Source of the DNA: JAFGHJ01 sp964534175
GTDB lineage: Bacteria; Hydrothermota; UBA3072
Direction of reading: 5' to 3'
Assembly: GCA_964534175.1 (NCBI GenBank)
Contig: CAZHNS010000004.1
Location: 1-64,000, forward strand
DNA length: 64,000 nucleotides
Shown: positions 53,243 through 63,057 of the stretch, piece by piece
How the letters are laid out: each line of letters opens with the position of its first letter
Numbering within the stretch: position 1 is the stretch's first letter
The notes under the pieces: model-generated
Databases searched by the model: none
Seen by the model: the letters and a program-made list of their open reading frames with translations, nothing else
Told to the model about the DNA's origin: nothing
Made by a program: the position numbers and the translations under genes

Positions 53243-53458
53243 GAAATAAAAAAAATCGTTTTTTTGAGAGTGTTTTTACCCGTATGACAATAGAAAGCAA
53301 CAAGCAATCATACTAATATAATGCAATTTTGCGAGTTCCAGGTTAAGAGTTTTGTATCTTGAGTAAAAAAGAACAAAATATACTGTTAATATGAGTTCCT
53401 CTACGTCCAATTCTTAGGATTTTAGTAAAAACACTGGGTATTGGACCAACTTTTCTTC
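53243..53458. other. Spacer between divergent secreted-protein genes
   Basis: The total spacer is 356 bases (53190-53545) and contains one promoter for each direction. The central part shows no conserved motif, frame or hairpin. Confidence 0.4.
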
Positions 53459-53486
53459 TTGACATAAAAAATTTTTACGCTAATTT
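53459..53486 (+). promoter_or_regulatory. Promoter of the GH3 gene
   Basis: TTGACA (53459-53464), 16-bp spacer, TAATTT (53481-53486). An AAGGAGG site and GTG start follow about 50 nt later. Confidence 0.6.
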
Positions 53487-53545
53487 TAATTGTAGGAAAG
53501 AGAAATAGTTTGATTGCACAAATTTTTTTAAAAGGAGGAATAGTT

Positions 53546-56029
53546 GTGAAGGTTTTAAATCTTGGCAAAGCTTTAATTCTTATATTTATTTTTGTATTGT
53601 TTTTAAATATTAAAGCAAAAGAGAATAAGAAAACCAACATTCAATTTAAAGAAGAGGTGACTCAACGCGCTTTAAAATTTAAAAAGGGCGGAGATATTTT
53701 TTGTTCTATAAGTACTATAAATGCCTCAAGTGTTTTGAGATTGGTAAGTGAAGAAGAAACTTTTGTGAGCCTCATAGATGATGCCGGAAGAAAAATAATA
53801 CAGTTTAACGGTAAGGAAATTTCAATTTCCGGAGAGGATCTTATTTCAGGTAATTATTTTCTTGCGGTTAATAATGAGAAGCCAATAAAGTTAACGGTTA
53901 TAGATAACCTGATGCTTTGTGATGGAGAATTTGTTGAGGAAGAGGAAGAAGAATTTGAAGGGCCTGCTTATAAAAACCCGGCTCTTCCAATCGAAGATAG
54001 AGTAGATGACCTTCTTTCAAGGATGACTCTCCAGGAGAAAATAGATCAGCTGTCCGGCGATCCGGGGCTTGAGGGTTTTACTACAATATACAATGATAGG
54101 CTTGAAATTCCACAAATAAAATGTGTCGATTGTCCTCATGGAGTTAGATGGGGTTATGCTACTTTTTTCCCTGTGCCCATAGCGTTTGGAAGTACCTGGG
54201 ATGTCGACCTGGTAGAGGAAGCGGCCGAAGTAATAGGGAGAGAATGCAGAGCTAAGGGAAGGAATATGGGATTAGCACCCTGTATTAATTTAATAAGAGA
54301 TCCTAGAGGTGGAAGAGTTTTTGAAACGTATAGCGAGGATTCATATATGCTTTCACAGATGGCACTGGCTTATGTAAACGGACTTCAATCCCAAAATGTT
54401 ATTGCCACTACGAAACATTATATTTGCAACAATTCAGAGGACGTCAGATGGAACGAAGGTGCAGTCCAAATAGACGAAAGAACTCTTAGAGAAATTTATC
54501 TTCCTATTTTTAGGAGGCCAATTCAAACCGGAAAAGCATGGTCGATTATGGGTGCTTACAATGGAGTGAATGGAGAATATTGTTGCTATAATGAATGGAT
54601 TCTGCGAGAAATATTAAAAGAAGAATGGGGTTTTGAAGGTTTTGTGGTTAGTGATTGGGGCGCCTGTCACAGTACAATTAGTTCTATAAAAGCGGGACTG
54701 GATTTAGAAATGCCACGTACCGATTATTATGGAGAACCGCTTCTCCAGGCTGTCGAAGATGAAAGTGTAGATACAGTGTATATTGACGAAGCAGTGAGAA
54801 GAATATTAAGAGCTAAATTCTGGGCGGGCCTATTTGACGAAATAGACCCAGTCGATGAGAGTGTTGTGGAATCTCCTGAACATATTAGTGTTGCTCTGGA
54901 GTTAGCAAAAGAATCTATAGTTTTATTAAAAAACGAAGGTTCTATTCTTCCTTTAGATGAATATGATATCGATTCAATTGGAGTAATAGGCCCCAACGCT
55001 AATACAGATTTCAGAGGACAGGGTGGTAGTTCTGCTGTTACATCGTCTTATGCGGTAAATGTTTTAGATGGGATTATAAATAAAGTTGGCGATTCAATCG
55101 AAGTTATGTACGCTGAAGGGTGCGAAATAGGAAGAGAGCATGCGCCCTCATATATTCCGGAAATCACGGATTCTGTTAAATTTCAACAAGCTTTGGACGT
55201 TGCGGAGAAATCTGATGTTGTAATACTGGTGGTTGGGCTATCGGGAACAATAGAAAGCGAAGGAAACGATAGAGCCCATCTGATTTTCCCAGGAGTTCAA
55301 GAGCAGCTGATTAAGGAAGTTATTTCAGTAAATAGCAATACAATACTGGTTTTGAAGAATGGAAGTCCCCTTACTACCGTTCTTGAAATTGACAATATGA
55401 GTCTATTTGAGGCGTGTCCTGCAATACTCGAGGTATGGTATCCGGGACAGGAAGGAGGAACTGCAGTTGCGGATGTAATTTTCGGAGACTACAATCCCGG
55501 AGGTAAACTCCCCTTAACTTTTCCAAAATCGGTTTCTGATTTGCCGTCTTGGGATTTTGACTACACAAATGATTATACCGAAGGAAGAGGTTACAAATAT
55601 TTTGATAAACAAGGAATTGAGCCACTATTCCCATTTGGCCATGGGCTTAGTTATACGGAATTTGAGTATAGTGATTTGCAAATAAACCCGATTATGAGTT
55701 TAGATGGACAAATTACGGTCAGGGTTAATGTAACTAACGTCGGGGATGTAGAAGGAGATGAAGTTGTACAACTTTACATTCATGATTTAAAAAGAAGTAC
55801 AGATGATCAGCCCGTAAAAGAACTTAAAGGATTTAGCAGGATTACTCTGGCTCCGGCAGAAACCCAAATAGTGGAGTTTACACTTACTCCGGGACATCTT
55901 GCCTTTCATGATGAGCTAATAAACTTTCTTGTAGAGCCCGGATTATTTGAGGTAATGGTAGGAAGCTCATCCAGAGATATAAGACTGGAAGGGTTTTTTT
56001 ATATAAATGGAGAAATAAATATCAGATAG
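53546..56029 (+). CDS. Secreted GH3 beta-glycosidase with extra N-terminal domain
   Basis: The GTG at 53546, 7 nt after AAGGAGG, starts a signal peptide (KVLNLGKALILIFIFVLFLNIKA). Residues about 25-125 form an added small beta-domain ending in an acidic linker (EEEEEFEGP). The GH3 barrel follows (LPIEDRVDDLLSRMTLQEKI), with nucleophile Asp370 in FVVSDWGACHS. The (alpha/beta)6 sandwich carries GQGGSSAVTSSY. A fibronectin III-like domain closes the protein. Its specificity could be beta-glucosidase or beta-xylosidase/arabinosidase. It fits with GH51 and GH127 in hemicellulose breakdown. Confidence 0.92.
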   Translation: MKVLNLGKALILIFIFVLFLNIKAKENKKTNIQFKEEVTQRALKFKKGGDIFCSISTINASSVLRLVSEEETFVSLIDDAGRKIIQFNGKEISISGEDLISGNYFLAVNNEKPIKLTVIDNLMLCDGEFVEEEEEEFEGPAYKNPALPIEDRVDDLLSRMTLQEKIDQLSGDPGLEGFTTIYNDRLEIPQIKCVDCPHGVRWGYATFFPVPIAFGSTWDVDLVEEAAEVIGRECRAKGRNMGLAPCINLIRDPRGGRVFETYSEDSYMLSQMALAYVNGLQSQNVIATTKHYICNNSEDVRWNEGAVQIDERTLREIYLPIFRRPIQTGKAWSIMGAYNGVNGEYCCYNEWILREILKEEWGFEGFVVSDWGACHSTISSIKAGLDLEMPRTDYYGEPLLQAVEDESVDTVYIDEAVRRILRAKFWAGLFDEIDPVDESVVESPEHISVALELAKESIVLLKNEGSILPLDEYDIDSIGVIGPNANTDFRGQGGSSAVTSSYAVNVLDGIINKVGDSIEVMYAEGCEIGREHAPSYIPEITDSVKFQQALDVAEKSDVVILVVGLSGTIESEGNDRAHLIFPGVQEQLIKEVISVNSNTILVLKNGSPLTTVLEIDNMSLFEACPAILEVWYPGQEGGTAVADVIFGDYNPGGKLPLTFPKSVSDLPSWDFDYTNDYTEGRGYKYFDKQGIEPLFPFGHGLSYTEFEYSDLQINPIMSLDGQITVRVNVTNVGDVEGDEVVQLYIHDLKRSTDDQPVKELKGFSRITLAPAETQIVEFTLTPGHLAFHDELINFLVEPGLFEVMVGSSSRDIRLEGFFYINGEINIR

Positions 56030-56104
56030 AATACTCAGTTAAGTTTTTTTCATTGTCTTTTTAGTGTTAATCTTGTGGTTTAGGTTTGCTGAGTTGTGTG
56101 CCCC

Positions 56105-56131
56105 TTGACTTTTAGGCTTAAAAACTATACT
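56105..56131 (+). promoter_or_regulatory. Candidate promoter of the lpd-rng-pyr run
   Basis: TTGACT (56105-56110), a short 15-bp spacer, TATACT (56126-56131), and 10 nt later the ATG at 56142. There is no SD, so the leader is at most about 4 nt. Confidence 0.55.
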
Positions 56132-56141
56132 TTCTTGAATA

Positions 56142-57455
56142 ATGCGAATAGGAATCATTGGCGGAGGACCTGCTGGGTACAGTGCAGCCATCAGATTATC
56201 TGAAAAAGGCAATAAAGTTAATTTGTTTGAAAAAGAAAAGGTCGGCGGTGTATGTCTGAATATGGGATGTATCCCGGCGAAATCTCTAATTTATTCTGCA
56301 AATCTTTATTCTATTTTTAAATCGGATAAGAAAGAGCCGGATTGGGGAAAAATCCAGGGAAAAAAAGCTCTTGCTGTTAAGAGAGATCTGATGGGGCTTG
56401 AGAGACTACTTGAGGAAAACAAAATAGAAGTTATTAAAAAAGAGGCAAAACTTAAGATTGGTGGTTCGATAGAAGCCGGGAAGATGTATAATTTTGATAA
56501 AGTTATAGTGGCAACTGGCTCAGTGCCCATAGCACCGCCATTTGAAGTGCCCGAAGATGTCTGGGGTAGCACCGAAGCACTTGAAGCGAAGGAGTTGCCA
56601 GAATCTATAACTGTAATTGGAGCAGGCTATATCGGACTGGAGCTTGGTTATCTCTTTTCTTGTTTGGGCAGTAAGGTCTCATTGATAGAGAAAGAGAAAG
56701 AAGTGTTACCTGGTGAAGATACTGAGTCAGCTGTACTCCTCCGAAAAAGTTTAATGAGAAAAGGGATGAAATTTTATTTGTCTTCAAAAGTTGCTGGTGT
56801 AGAAAAAGTAAATGGAAAATTTAAAGTGATTTTCAATAACAACAACAAAGAAGTGAAAGTGGAATCCGAGAAAGTCCTTATTGCAATAGGGAGGAAGCCC
56901 AATATTGATAATCTGCCTGGAGAGATTTTAGAAGGAGATAAAGTGGTTAAAGTTAATGACTTTTTAGAAACGAAAATGAAAAGCGTATATGCTGCCGGAG
57001 ACTGCAGAGGCGGTTATCTTCTTGCACACGGAGCGTACAAGGATGCGGAGATAGTGGCTAGGAACATCTTTGGAGAAAAAGTCGAAAAGGATAAGTTTTC
57101 GATACCAAGAGTTGTTTATACTGATCCTGAACTTGCTTCTGTCGGTAAAACGGAAGAGAAGGTTAGGTCTCTTAATATAGATTATTTGGTTTCAAAAGTT
57201 CCTTTTGCCTCTAACGGGAGGGCTATAGCAACCGGTAAGACTAGAGGACAAATCAAAATCATTCATACGAAAGAGGGGGAAATAATCGGAAGCATGATAT
57301 TAGGAGAGAGTGCTTCAGAGATTATATCCCTTCTAGGTTTGGCTATGGATATGAAGATAAGTATAAAGAGACTTTCGGAAACAGTCTTTCCTCATCCTAC
57401 TTTTTCAGAGGTTATAGGAAAAGTTACTGCAGCTGCCGAAGGCCATACAGTCTAA
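56142..57455 (+). CDS. Dihydrolipoamide dehydrogenase-like flavin disulfide reductase
   Basis: The 437-residue protein has an N-terminal FAD dinucleotide fold (IGIIGGGPAGYSAAIRLSEKG) and the redox pair Cys38/Cys43 (GGVCLNMGCIPAKSL). The NAD fold is ITVIGAGYIGLELGYLFS, followed by YAAGDC and the C-terminal HPTFSE (His418, Glu423). It is therefore a complete class I disulfide reductase, closest to dihydrolipoamide dehydrogenase. No lipoyl enzyme partner lies nearby, so it may serve glycine cleavage or a 2-oxoacid complex encoded elsewhere. It begins a co-directional run with no gap to RNase G. Confidence 0.85.
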   Translation: MRIGIIGGGPAGYSAAIRLSEKGNKVNLFEKEKVGGVCLNMGCIPAKSLIYSANLYSIFKSDKKEPDWGKIQGKKALAVKRDLMGLERLLEENKIEVIKKEAKLKIGGSIEAGKMYNFDKVIVATGSVPIAPPFEVPEDVWGSTEALEAKELPESITVIGAGYIGLELGYLFSCLGSKVSLIEKEKEVLPGEDTESAVLLRKSLMRKGMKFYLSSKVAGVEKVNGKFKVIFNNNNKEVKVESEKVLIAIGRKPNIDNLPGEILEGDKVVKVNDFLETKMKSVYAAGDCRGGYLLAHGAYKDAEIVARNIFGEKVEKDKFSIPRVVYTDPELASVGKTEEKVRSLNIDYLVSKVPFASNGRAIATGKTRGQIKIIHTKEGEIIGSMILGESASEIISLLGLAMDMKISIKRLSETVFPHPTFSEVIGKVTAAAEGHTV

Positions 57456-58922
57456 ATGAAAACTAAGAAACAGATATTTCTGAATATAAGAAGAGAAGAT
57501 GTAAGAGTTGCGGTTCGCGAGGACGGAGAATTGGTTGAATTTTATATAGAAAGAGGAGACTCTTCTTTTTCTCCCGGAACAATCATAAAAGGGAAGTTAA
57601 TTGCAATCCGAAAGGAATTAAATGCGGTTTTTGTTGATATTGGGGCGCAGTCGGCCGGGTTCTTACCATTAAATGATTTTTATCTTTCCCTGCAGCATAA
57701 GGAGCAAGATGAAGAGGGTTTAGAGTTCTTGGTGCAGGTCAAGAAAGAACCGTACGGAACAAAAGGCGCACGTCTTACCACATTTATAGCAATTCCGGGT
57801 AGGTATCTTGTTCTTATGCCGTTCAAAGAAGCCTTTGGAGTGTCAAGAAAAATAAAAAACGACAAGGATAGAAGAAAGTTAAAAAAGATGGTTAAAGAAC
57901 TTTATACTGACGGTATGGGTGCTATCGTCAGAACCGCATCTTCTGGTGAAAATATTCGAGTTATGAGAGCCGATCTTTTGGAATTAAAGAAAAACTGGGA
58001 AAGAATTGAAAGGGAGAGCAAGACTGTAGAGGCGCCCTATGTGCTGTGGAGAGACGAAGAATTGCCTATCAGAATGACAAGAGATTTGCTTGACGACTCG
58101 GTTTCTGAATTTATTGTAGATTCAGAAGAAGCGTTCAGGAAGATTAAGGAATATTTAAACAGAAAGAAATCCTCACTTATAAAAAAGGTAAAATTATATA
58201 AAAATCATACTCCAATATTTAACCACTATTGGATTGAACAGGAACTGCGTTCGATATTCAGAAGAAAGATTTATCTTAAAAGCGGAGGTCATATTGTAAT
58301 AGACGAAACTGAAGCACTTACAGTGTTTGACGTAAATACTGGCTCATACAGAGGGAAAAAAACAACGGAAGCAATGATTTTCAAAACGAATTGTGAAAGT
58401 GCTGTAGAAATAGCAAGACAATTGAACTTAAGAGACATAGGTGGTATAATTATAATAGACTTCATAGATATGCAAAAGAAGAAGAATCAAGATGATTTGT
58501 TGAAATTGTTCAAACGACAGTTAAGAAAGGGTAAAGCTAGATACAAAATTGTACCTAAACTTTCTCCTAATGGTCTTCTCGAAATGACCAGAGAAAGAGC
58601 TCGCAAGAATATTGCAAAGAGATTTGTTGAATCATGCCCTTATTGTAGAGGGAAGGGTTATGCTCTTAGTGCCCCATACTTGTTATCTAGATTTACTACC
58701 TGGCTTGAAAAGAAAGGTAAATCGTTGTTAAATACAAAAGTACGTATTATAGCTAATCCAAGGGTTGCAATTTATTTTGAGAAGGAAGGGAAAAACACAC
58801 TCGAGTATTCCTGTGTAAAGAATAAGATGCATATAGAAATTGTCCATAAGGAAAGTAATCCCATTGAATTGGTAGAAGTTATAACTTATAATAATGATGA
58901 AGTAGTAAAAGAAGAGATATGA
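57456..58922 (+). CDS. rng: Ribonuclease G/E family endoribonuclease
   Basis: The start codon directly follows the preceding TAA. The 488-residue protein has an embedded S1 domain (SPGTIIKGKLIAIRKELNAVFVDIGAQSAGFLP). The Mg2+-binding catalytic aspartates are in VFDVNTGSYRG (Asp292) and IIDFIDMQ (Asp335). The zinc-link cysteines are in ESCPYCRGKG. It lacks the long RNase E scaffold tail, so it is the RNase G type, processing rRNA and mRNA. Its position next to pyr genes is a chance operon or a local arrangement. Confidence 0.92.
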   Translation: MKTKKQIFLNIRREDVRVAVREDGELVEFYIERGDSSFSPGTIIKGKLIAIRKELNAVFVDIGAQSAGFLPLNDFYLSLQHKEQDEEGLEFLVQVKKEPYGTKGARLTTFIAIPGRYLVLMPFKEAFGVSRKIKNDKDRRKLKKMVKELYTDGMGAIVRTASSGENIRVMRADLLELKKNWERIERESKTVEAPYVLWRDEELPIRMTRDLLDDSVSEFIVDSEEAFRKIKEYLNRKKSSLIKKVKLYKNHTPIFNHYWIEQELRSIFRRKIYLKSGGHIVIDETEALTVFDVNTGSYRGKKTTEAMIFKTNCESAVEIARQLNLRDIGGIIIIDFIDMQKKKNQDDLLKLFKRQLRKGKARYKIVPKLSPNGLLEMTRERARKNIAKRFVESCPYCRGKGYALSAPYLLSRFTTWLEKKGKSLLNTKVRIIANPRVAIYFEKEGKNTLEYSCVKNKMHIEIVHKESNPIELVEVITYNNDEVVKEEI

Positions 58923-60229
58923 AGAAATCACTCCTGCTTTTTTTGTGCTTTTCTGGGTGTATCTATTATAATACATACTATAATGCGGAAAAATATTATA
59001 GCGAGGAAAATTATAAAAAAAGCATAGAGAAATGTAAAAAAATACTTAAGAAACATCCGGGCTCAGGTTATGAAGATGATGCGATTTTTCTCATGGGGAA
59101 AAGTTATTATTATTTGGAAAACTACGATGAAGCGAAAAAAAGTTTTAGAAAAATCATTGATTTTTTCTCTAATTCTCCCTTTGTAGAAGAAAGCTATCTT
59201 TTTCTCGGTAAAATAGCTCTTAGAAAGAAAAATTTGAACGAATCTATTATTTTTCTTGATAAAGCTGCCAATTCAAAAGATCCTGCTATAAGAATGGAAA
59301 CGTTTAAGACAAAATTAGAATTATATCTTTTAACGGATGACCCAGAGAAAACAATAGAGGAAGGAGAGGAATTTATAAAAAGATATAGAGGTAACTCGGA
59401 GGAAGCCTATTATTTAATAGGTAATGCAAACAGGTTAATCGGTAACAATGAAAAGGCATTAGAAATGTATAAAAAAGCATTGAAAGAACGCTCCTCTGTT
59501 CCCTCAACAAAACTCGTATATAATTTGGCAGAATTATACGTTGAAATGGATAGTCTTAAAGAGGCTTTATCTATACTTGAGAAAAAGGAGAAGTGCGATT
59601 CGTGTTCTTTGCTTAAAGGAAGAATTTTGATGGTTCTAAATGATTTTGAAGGAGCAACAGAATCTTTCGAGTCTTTAGAAAAAAGAAAGGATAGCTTGGG
59701 AGTTGTTGCAAAGTATTGTCTTGGGGAAATAAAAGAATTAGAGGGAGACACTTCTGCGGCTCTTGAATTATATAAAAAGGCAGTATCAATGAGAGATTTC
59801 GGTGAAATAAGCGAAAAAGCGAAAGCAAAAGAAGAAATATTCGAAAATATCTTCTTACTTCAAACCCGTGCTGAGAAGAAAGAAAATAAGGAAGAAAACG
59901 AGGAAAAAGCAGAACAGGACTATGAAAGAAAAGATTCTTCTTATATATTTTTCAGAATAGGAGAACTTTATTATTGGAGTTTGCATGAAACAGAGAAAGG
60001 GTCCGAATGGTACAGAAAAGTGCACGAGGAATTTCCGGAAAGCACATATGCTCCCAAGGCAATTTTTAATCTTTTGAATATAGAGTTAAGCAAAGATTCG
60101 ACTATTTCTAAAGAAGCCAATGAATTTTTTTCAATTTTAATGAATAAATACCAGAATACAAGGTATAGCGAGAAGGCAAAAGAGCTTTATGGCCCCTACT
60201 TTCAGGATACTACCAGTTCTCGAGAATAA
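58919..60229 (+). CDS. TPR lipoprotein (BamD/YfgC-like envelope scaffold)
   Basis: It overlaps rng by 4 bp. The lipoprotein signal (MKKSLLLFLCFSGC) is short, with Cys14 as anchor. About ten TPRs follow (SGYEDDAIFLMGKSYYYLENYDEAKKSFRKII, FVEESYLFLGKIALRKKNLNESIIFL), ending with a tetratrico-type motif (EESTYAPKAIFNLLNIE-like). The BamD-like first repeats suggest an outer-membrane assembly scaffold, but this is inference. The last 41 bp are shared with pyrK in another frame. Confidence 0.75.
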   Translation: MKKSLLLFLCFSGCIYYNTYYNAEKYYSEENYKKSIEKCKKILKKHPGSGYEDDAIFLMGKSYYYLENYDEAKKSFRKIIDFFSNSPFVEESYLFLGKIALRKKNLNESIIFLDKAANSKDPAIRMETFKTKLELYLLTDDPEKTIEEGEEFIKRYRGNSEEAYYLIGNANRLIGNNEKALEMYKKALKERSSVPSTKLVYNLAELYVEMDSLKEALSILEKKEKCDSCSLLKGRILMVLNDFEGATESFESLEKRKDSLGVVAKYCLGEIKELEGDTSAALELYKKAVSMRDFGEISEKAKAKEEIFENIFLLQTRAEKKENKEENEEKAEQDYERKDSSYIFFRIGELYYWSLHETEKGSEWYRKVHEEFPESTYAPKAIFNLLNIELSKDSTISKEANEFFSILMNKYQNTRYSEKAKELYGPYFQDTTSSRE

Positions 60230-60926
60230 AAAACTCGGAATTTACAGTAAAATTACGTTAGAGGATGAACGGATATGCAAATATGCGGAATGTGGGAATT
60301 TTGTGATGGTATCCTTGCAAGCCCTTGATCCTTATCTGCCCAGGCCTTTTTCTTTTCTGGAGAAAAGCAAAAAAAATTTTTCTATACTTGTTAAAGTTAA
60401 AGGGAAGGGGACGGAGCTTTTGTCGAAGGTTAAAAAAGGTGATAAAATTAAGGTTCTAGGGCCGCTGGGTAAAACATTTTGTCCTCCAAAGCGAGCGGTT
60501 CTTATAGCAGGTGGAATAGGTATAGCTCCTGTCTATTATCAATCTGCTTGGATGGAAGGAGGTCTATTATTTTACGGTACTAAAAGAAAAAAAGATCTCA
60601 TTTTTACTCAAGAATTTAAAGAAAGAGGTTTTAAAGTGAGAACTATTACGGAAGAAAATGGAGGTCTTGTTACTGATATTTTAAAAAAATACGCGCATGA
60701 ACTAAATGGCAAACAAATATTTATTTGCGGATCAATAGAAATGGTAGAACAAATAAAGAAAATTTTAAACAGAGAACAAATTGATAAAGCCTATGTTTAT
60801 ATTGAAAAGAGAATGGGGTGTGGTCTCTCGGGATGTAAATCTTGTGCGGTGAAAACCCTTGAAGGCTACAAGCTTGTGTGCAAGGAGGGACCTGTTTTTC
60901 CTCTAAAGGAGGTAGACCTTGGTTGA
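60189..60926 (+). CDS. pyrK: Dihydroorotate dehydrogenase electron-transfer subunit
   Basis: The 245-residue protein has RPFSFL (FAD-binding RPxS), the NAD-binding GGIGIAPVYYQ region and a C-terminal [2Fe-2S] site: CGLSGCKSCAVKT plus a later VCKEGP. This is the PyrK subunit that passes electrons from PyrD to NAD+. It starts inside the preceding TPR gene (41-bp overlap), and PyrD starts 8 bp before its end. Confidence 0.9.
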   Translation: MAPTFRILPVLENKKLGIYSKITLEDERICKYAECGNFVMVSLQALDPYLPRPFSFLEKSKKNFSILVKVKGKGTELLSKVKKGDKIKVLGPLGKTFCPPKRAVLIAGGIGIAPVYYQSAWMEGGLLFYGTKRKKDLIFTQEFKERGFKVRTITEENGGLVTDILKKYAHELNGKQIFICGSIEMVEQIKKILNREQIDKAYVYIEKRMGCGLSGCKSCAVKTLEGYKLVCKEGPVFPLKEVDLG

Positions 60927-61806
60927 TCTCAGAGTAAAATTTGGGTCCGTTGAATTAAAAAATCCTTTAATTCTTGCTTCAGGAGTATGGGATTTTCCTT
61001 ATGCAAAAATAATTGATTTCAAAAAATTGGGAGGAGTTATATGTAAAGGTGTTTCGCTTTTCCCGAAAGTTGGAAATCCTCCCCCGAGAATTACAGAAAC
61101 TCCTTGCGGAGTTATTAATTCCATAGGGCTCGAAAATAAGGGATTTGAAAATTTCAGCAGCGAAATTCTGCCCGAAGCGAAGAAGTTGGGAACGTCTATT
61201 TTCGTTAATATATTTGGAGAATCGATTGAAGAGTTTAAGGAAATAGCATCTAAAATTGATGGGGTCGAAGGAATAGAAGTTAACATTAGTTGTCCTAATG
61301 TAGATAAAGGAGGAGAGAATTTCGGAGGCGACCCGAAAACTGTTTTTTCGATAACTAAAGCGGTATGCGGCGAAACAGAATTGCCCGTTATAGTCAAACT
61401 TACACCAACTGCGGCCAGTATTGAAGAAACTGCCGAGGCCGCTAAAGAGGGCGGAGCCATGGCAGTTACCGCATCTAATACTTTTCCCGGATTGGTGATA
61501 GATATTGAAAGAAAAGAACCTTTTTTCAAAAGAGTATCAGGTGGATTAAGTGGACCTGCTGTTAAACCTCTTGCTTTGTACAATGTATACCGAATTAAAA
61601 ATGCCGTTGATATACCAATTATAGGTTCAGGTGGGATCGCAAACTATAAAGATGTGCTCGAATATCTTATAGCAGGTGCTTCAGCTGTTCAACTGGGCAG
61701 TATTATTTTTAACAACCCCCTTGCACCAATTGAAATCTTGGATAATTTAAAGTGTTGGTTAAAAGAAAATGGTTGCAAAAACTTAAAAGACGTAAATAAA
61801 AAATGA
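60919..61806 (+). CDS. pyrD: Dihydroorotate dehydrogenase, catalytic subunit (class 1B)
   Basis: A TTG start 6 nt after AAAGGAGG gives MVDLRVKFGSVELKNPLILASGVWDF. The active-site loop VNISCPNV carries the catalytic base Cys125. The FMN-binding end (IPIIGSGGIANYKDVLEYLIAGASAVQLGS) is intact. With PyrK it forms the NAD+-dependent class 1B enzyme converting dihydroorotate to orotate. At 295 residues it is of normal length. Confidence 0.93.
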   Translation: MVDLRVKFGSVELKNPLILASGVWDFPYAKIIDFKKLGGVICKGVSLFPKVGNPPPRITETPCGVINSIGLENKGFENFSSEILPEAKKLGTSIFVNIFGESIEEFKEIASKIDGVEGIEVNISCPNVDKGGENFGGDPKTVFSITKAVCGETELPVIVKLTPTAASIEETAEAAKEGGAMAVTASNTFPGLVIDIERKEPFFKRVSGGLSGPAVKPLALYNVYRIKNAVDIPIIGSGGIANYKDVLEYLIAGASAVQLGSIIFNNPLAPIEILDNLKCWLKENGCKNLKDVNKK

Positions 61807-62531
61807 AAAAAGAAGCAAGAGATTTTTTAATAGTGTCTTTAGATGTTCCTTCGATGGAAGCAGGCTTGGATATAGTAGAGGCGTTAGAAGGATTAGTAAA
61901 TTTCTACAAAATCGGATTGGAGCTTTTCACTCGAGCAGGGCCTAAAATTGTAGAAATTTTAAAGAAGAGAGGGAAAAAAGTATTTCTCGACTTGAAATTA
62001 CATGACATTCCTAATACGGTTTCAGGAGCAGTTAATGCTGCAATTGATATGGAAGTAGACATCTTAACATTACATACTCTAGGCGGTTTTGAAATGATGG
62101 AAGCTGCTCAGAAAGCAGTATGGAATAAAAACTTAGAAAAACCTATTTTATTGGGAGTTACAATTTTAACTAGCCTTGACGAAGCATTTTTAGAAGATGT
62201 GCTTGGAATTGAAAAGACTCTAAATGATGAAATCTTGGATTTGGCCTCAATTGCAAAAAGTGCTGGGTTGGGTGGAGTTGTGGCTTCGTCTGAAGAAGTT
62301 ACTTCGATTAAAGAACTTTGTGGTAAAGATTTTATGGTGGCGACACCCGGAATAAGACTCAGCAAAGCAAAAAAGGATGACCAGAAAAGATTTGCCACTC
62401 CTATTGACGCAATAATAAATGGATCAGATTATTTGGTAGTGGGAAGACCCATTATAAAATCCGAAAATATACGTAAGTCAGCAGAAGTTATAATCAAGGA
62501 AATTGAAGATGGATTACAAAAAAGTGCTTGA
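61803..62531 (+). CDS. pyrF: Orotidine 5'-phosphate decarboxylase
   Basis: The 242-residue protein has VSLDVPSMEAGLDIVEAL, FYKIGLELFTRAGP, the catalytic FLDLKLHDIPNTV (Asp63, Lys65, Asp68) and VATPGIRL. It catalyses the last step to UMP. Its ATG overlaps the pyrD stop by 4 bp. Confidence 0.94.
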   Translation: MKKEARDFLIVSLDVPSMEAGLDIVEALEGLVNFYKIGLELFTRAGPKIVEILKKRGKKVFLDLKLHDIPNTVSGAVNAAIDMEVDILTLHTLGGFEMMEAAQKAVWNKNLEKPILLGVTILTSLDEAFLEDVLGIEKTLNDEILDLASIAKSAGLGGVVASSEEVTSIKELCGKDFMVATPGIRLSKAKKDDQKRFATPIDAIINGSDYLVVGRPIIKSENIRKSAEVIIKEIEDGLQKSA

Positions 62532-63057
62532 GGAAGCGGGTGCCTTACTTGAGGGTCATTTTTTGTTGACTTCAGGATTGCATTCAGATAAATATATTGA
62601 GAAAATGCGTATACTTGAGAATCCTGCTTTAATGGAGCCTTTTCTTGATAAAATGAGAGATTTAAGCCCGGAAGCCGATTGGTTCATTGGTCCTACCTTA
62701 GGAGGAGCCATTATAGCTTTCGAACTGGCTAGAATAACAGGAAAGAAAAGCGCTTTTGCCGAAAGAAAAGAAACAGGCAGAGAATTGAAAAGAGAATTTA
62801 CAATAAAAAGTTCAGACAAAATAGTAATAGTGGATGATATTTTAACTACGGGTATTTCAATTAAAGAAACAATTAAGGCAATTGATAAGGGTGAAATTAT
62901 AGCTGTAGTTGTAATGATAGACCGTTCTACTGCGAATATCGAAATTGATATGCCAATAAAATCCGTTTTTAAATATCCAATCGAGAACTACCGTGAAGAA
63001 GCGTGTCATCTTTGTAAGCAAAAAGTACCTTTAACTAAAAGAGGTGGAAAAAAATGA
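62509..63057 (+). CDS. pyrE: Orotate phosphoribosyltransferase
   Basis: ATG 62509 (MDYKKVLEEAGALLEGHF) overlaps pyrF by 23 bp; a TTG 6 nt upstream is less likely. The PRPP-binding loop VIVDDILTTGISIKE (Asp109-Asp110) is intact, as is the flexible catalytic loop region (AFAERKETGRELKREF). The C-terminus EEACHLCKQKVPL is also seen in clostridial-type PyrE. It converts orotate plus PRPP to OMP. At 182 residues it is of normal length. Confidence 0.93.
   Translation: MDYKKVLEEAGALLEGHFLLTSGLHSDKYIEKMRILENPALMEPFLDKMRDLSPEADWFIGPTLGGAIIAFELARITGKKSAFAERKETGRELKREFTIKSSDKIVIVDDILTTGISIKETIKAIDKGEIIAVVVMIDRSTANIEIDMPIKSVFKYPIENYREEACHLCKQKVPLTKRGGKK

Noticed and set aside
60999..61583. 194-codon frame antisense to pyrD
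   Set aside because: The opposite strand encodes a complete dihydroorotate dehydrogenase within an operon; this frame has no ribosome site.
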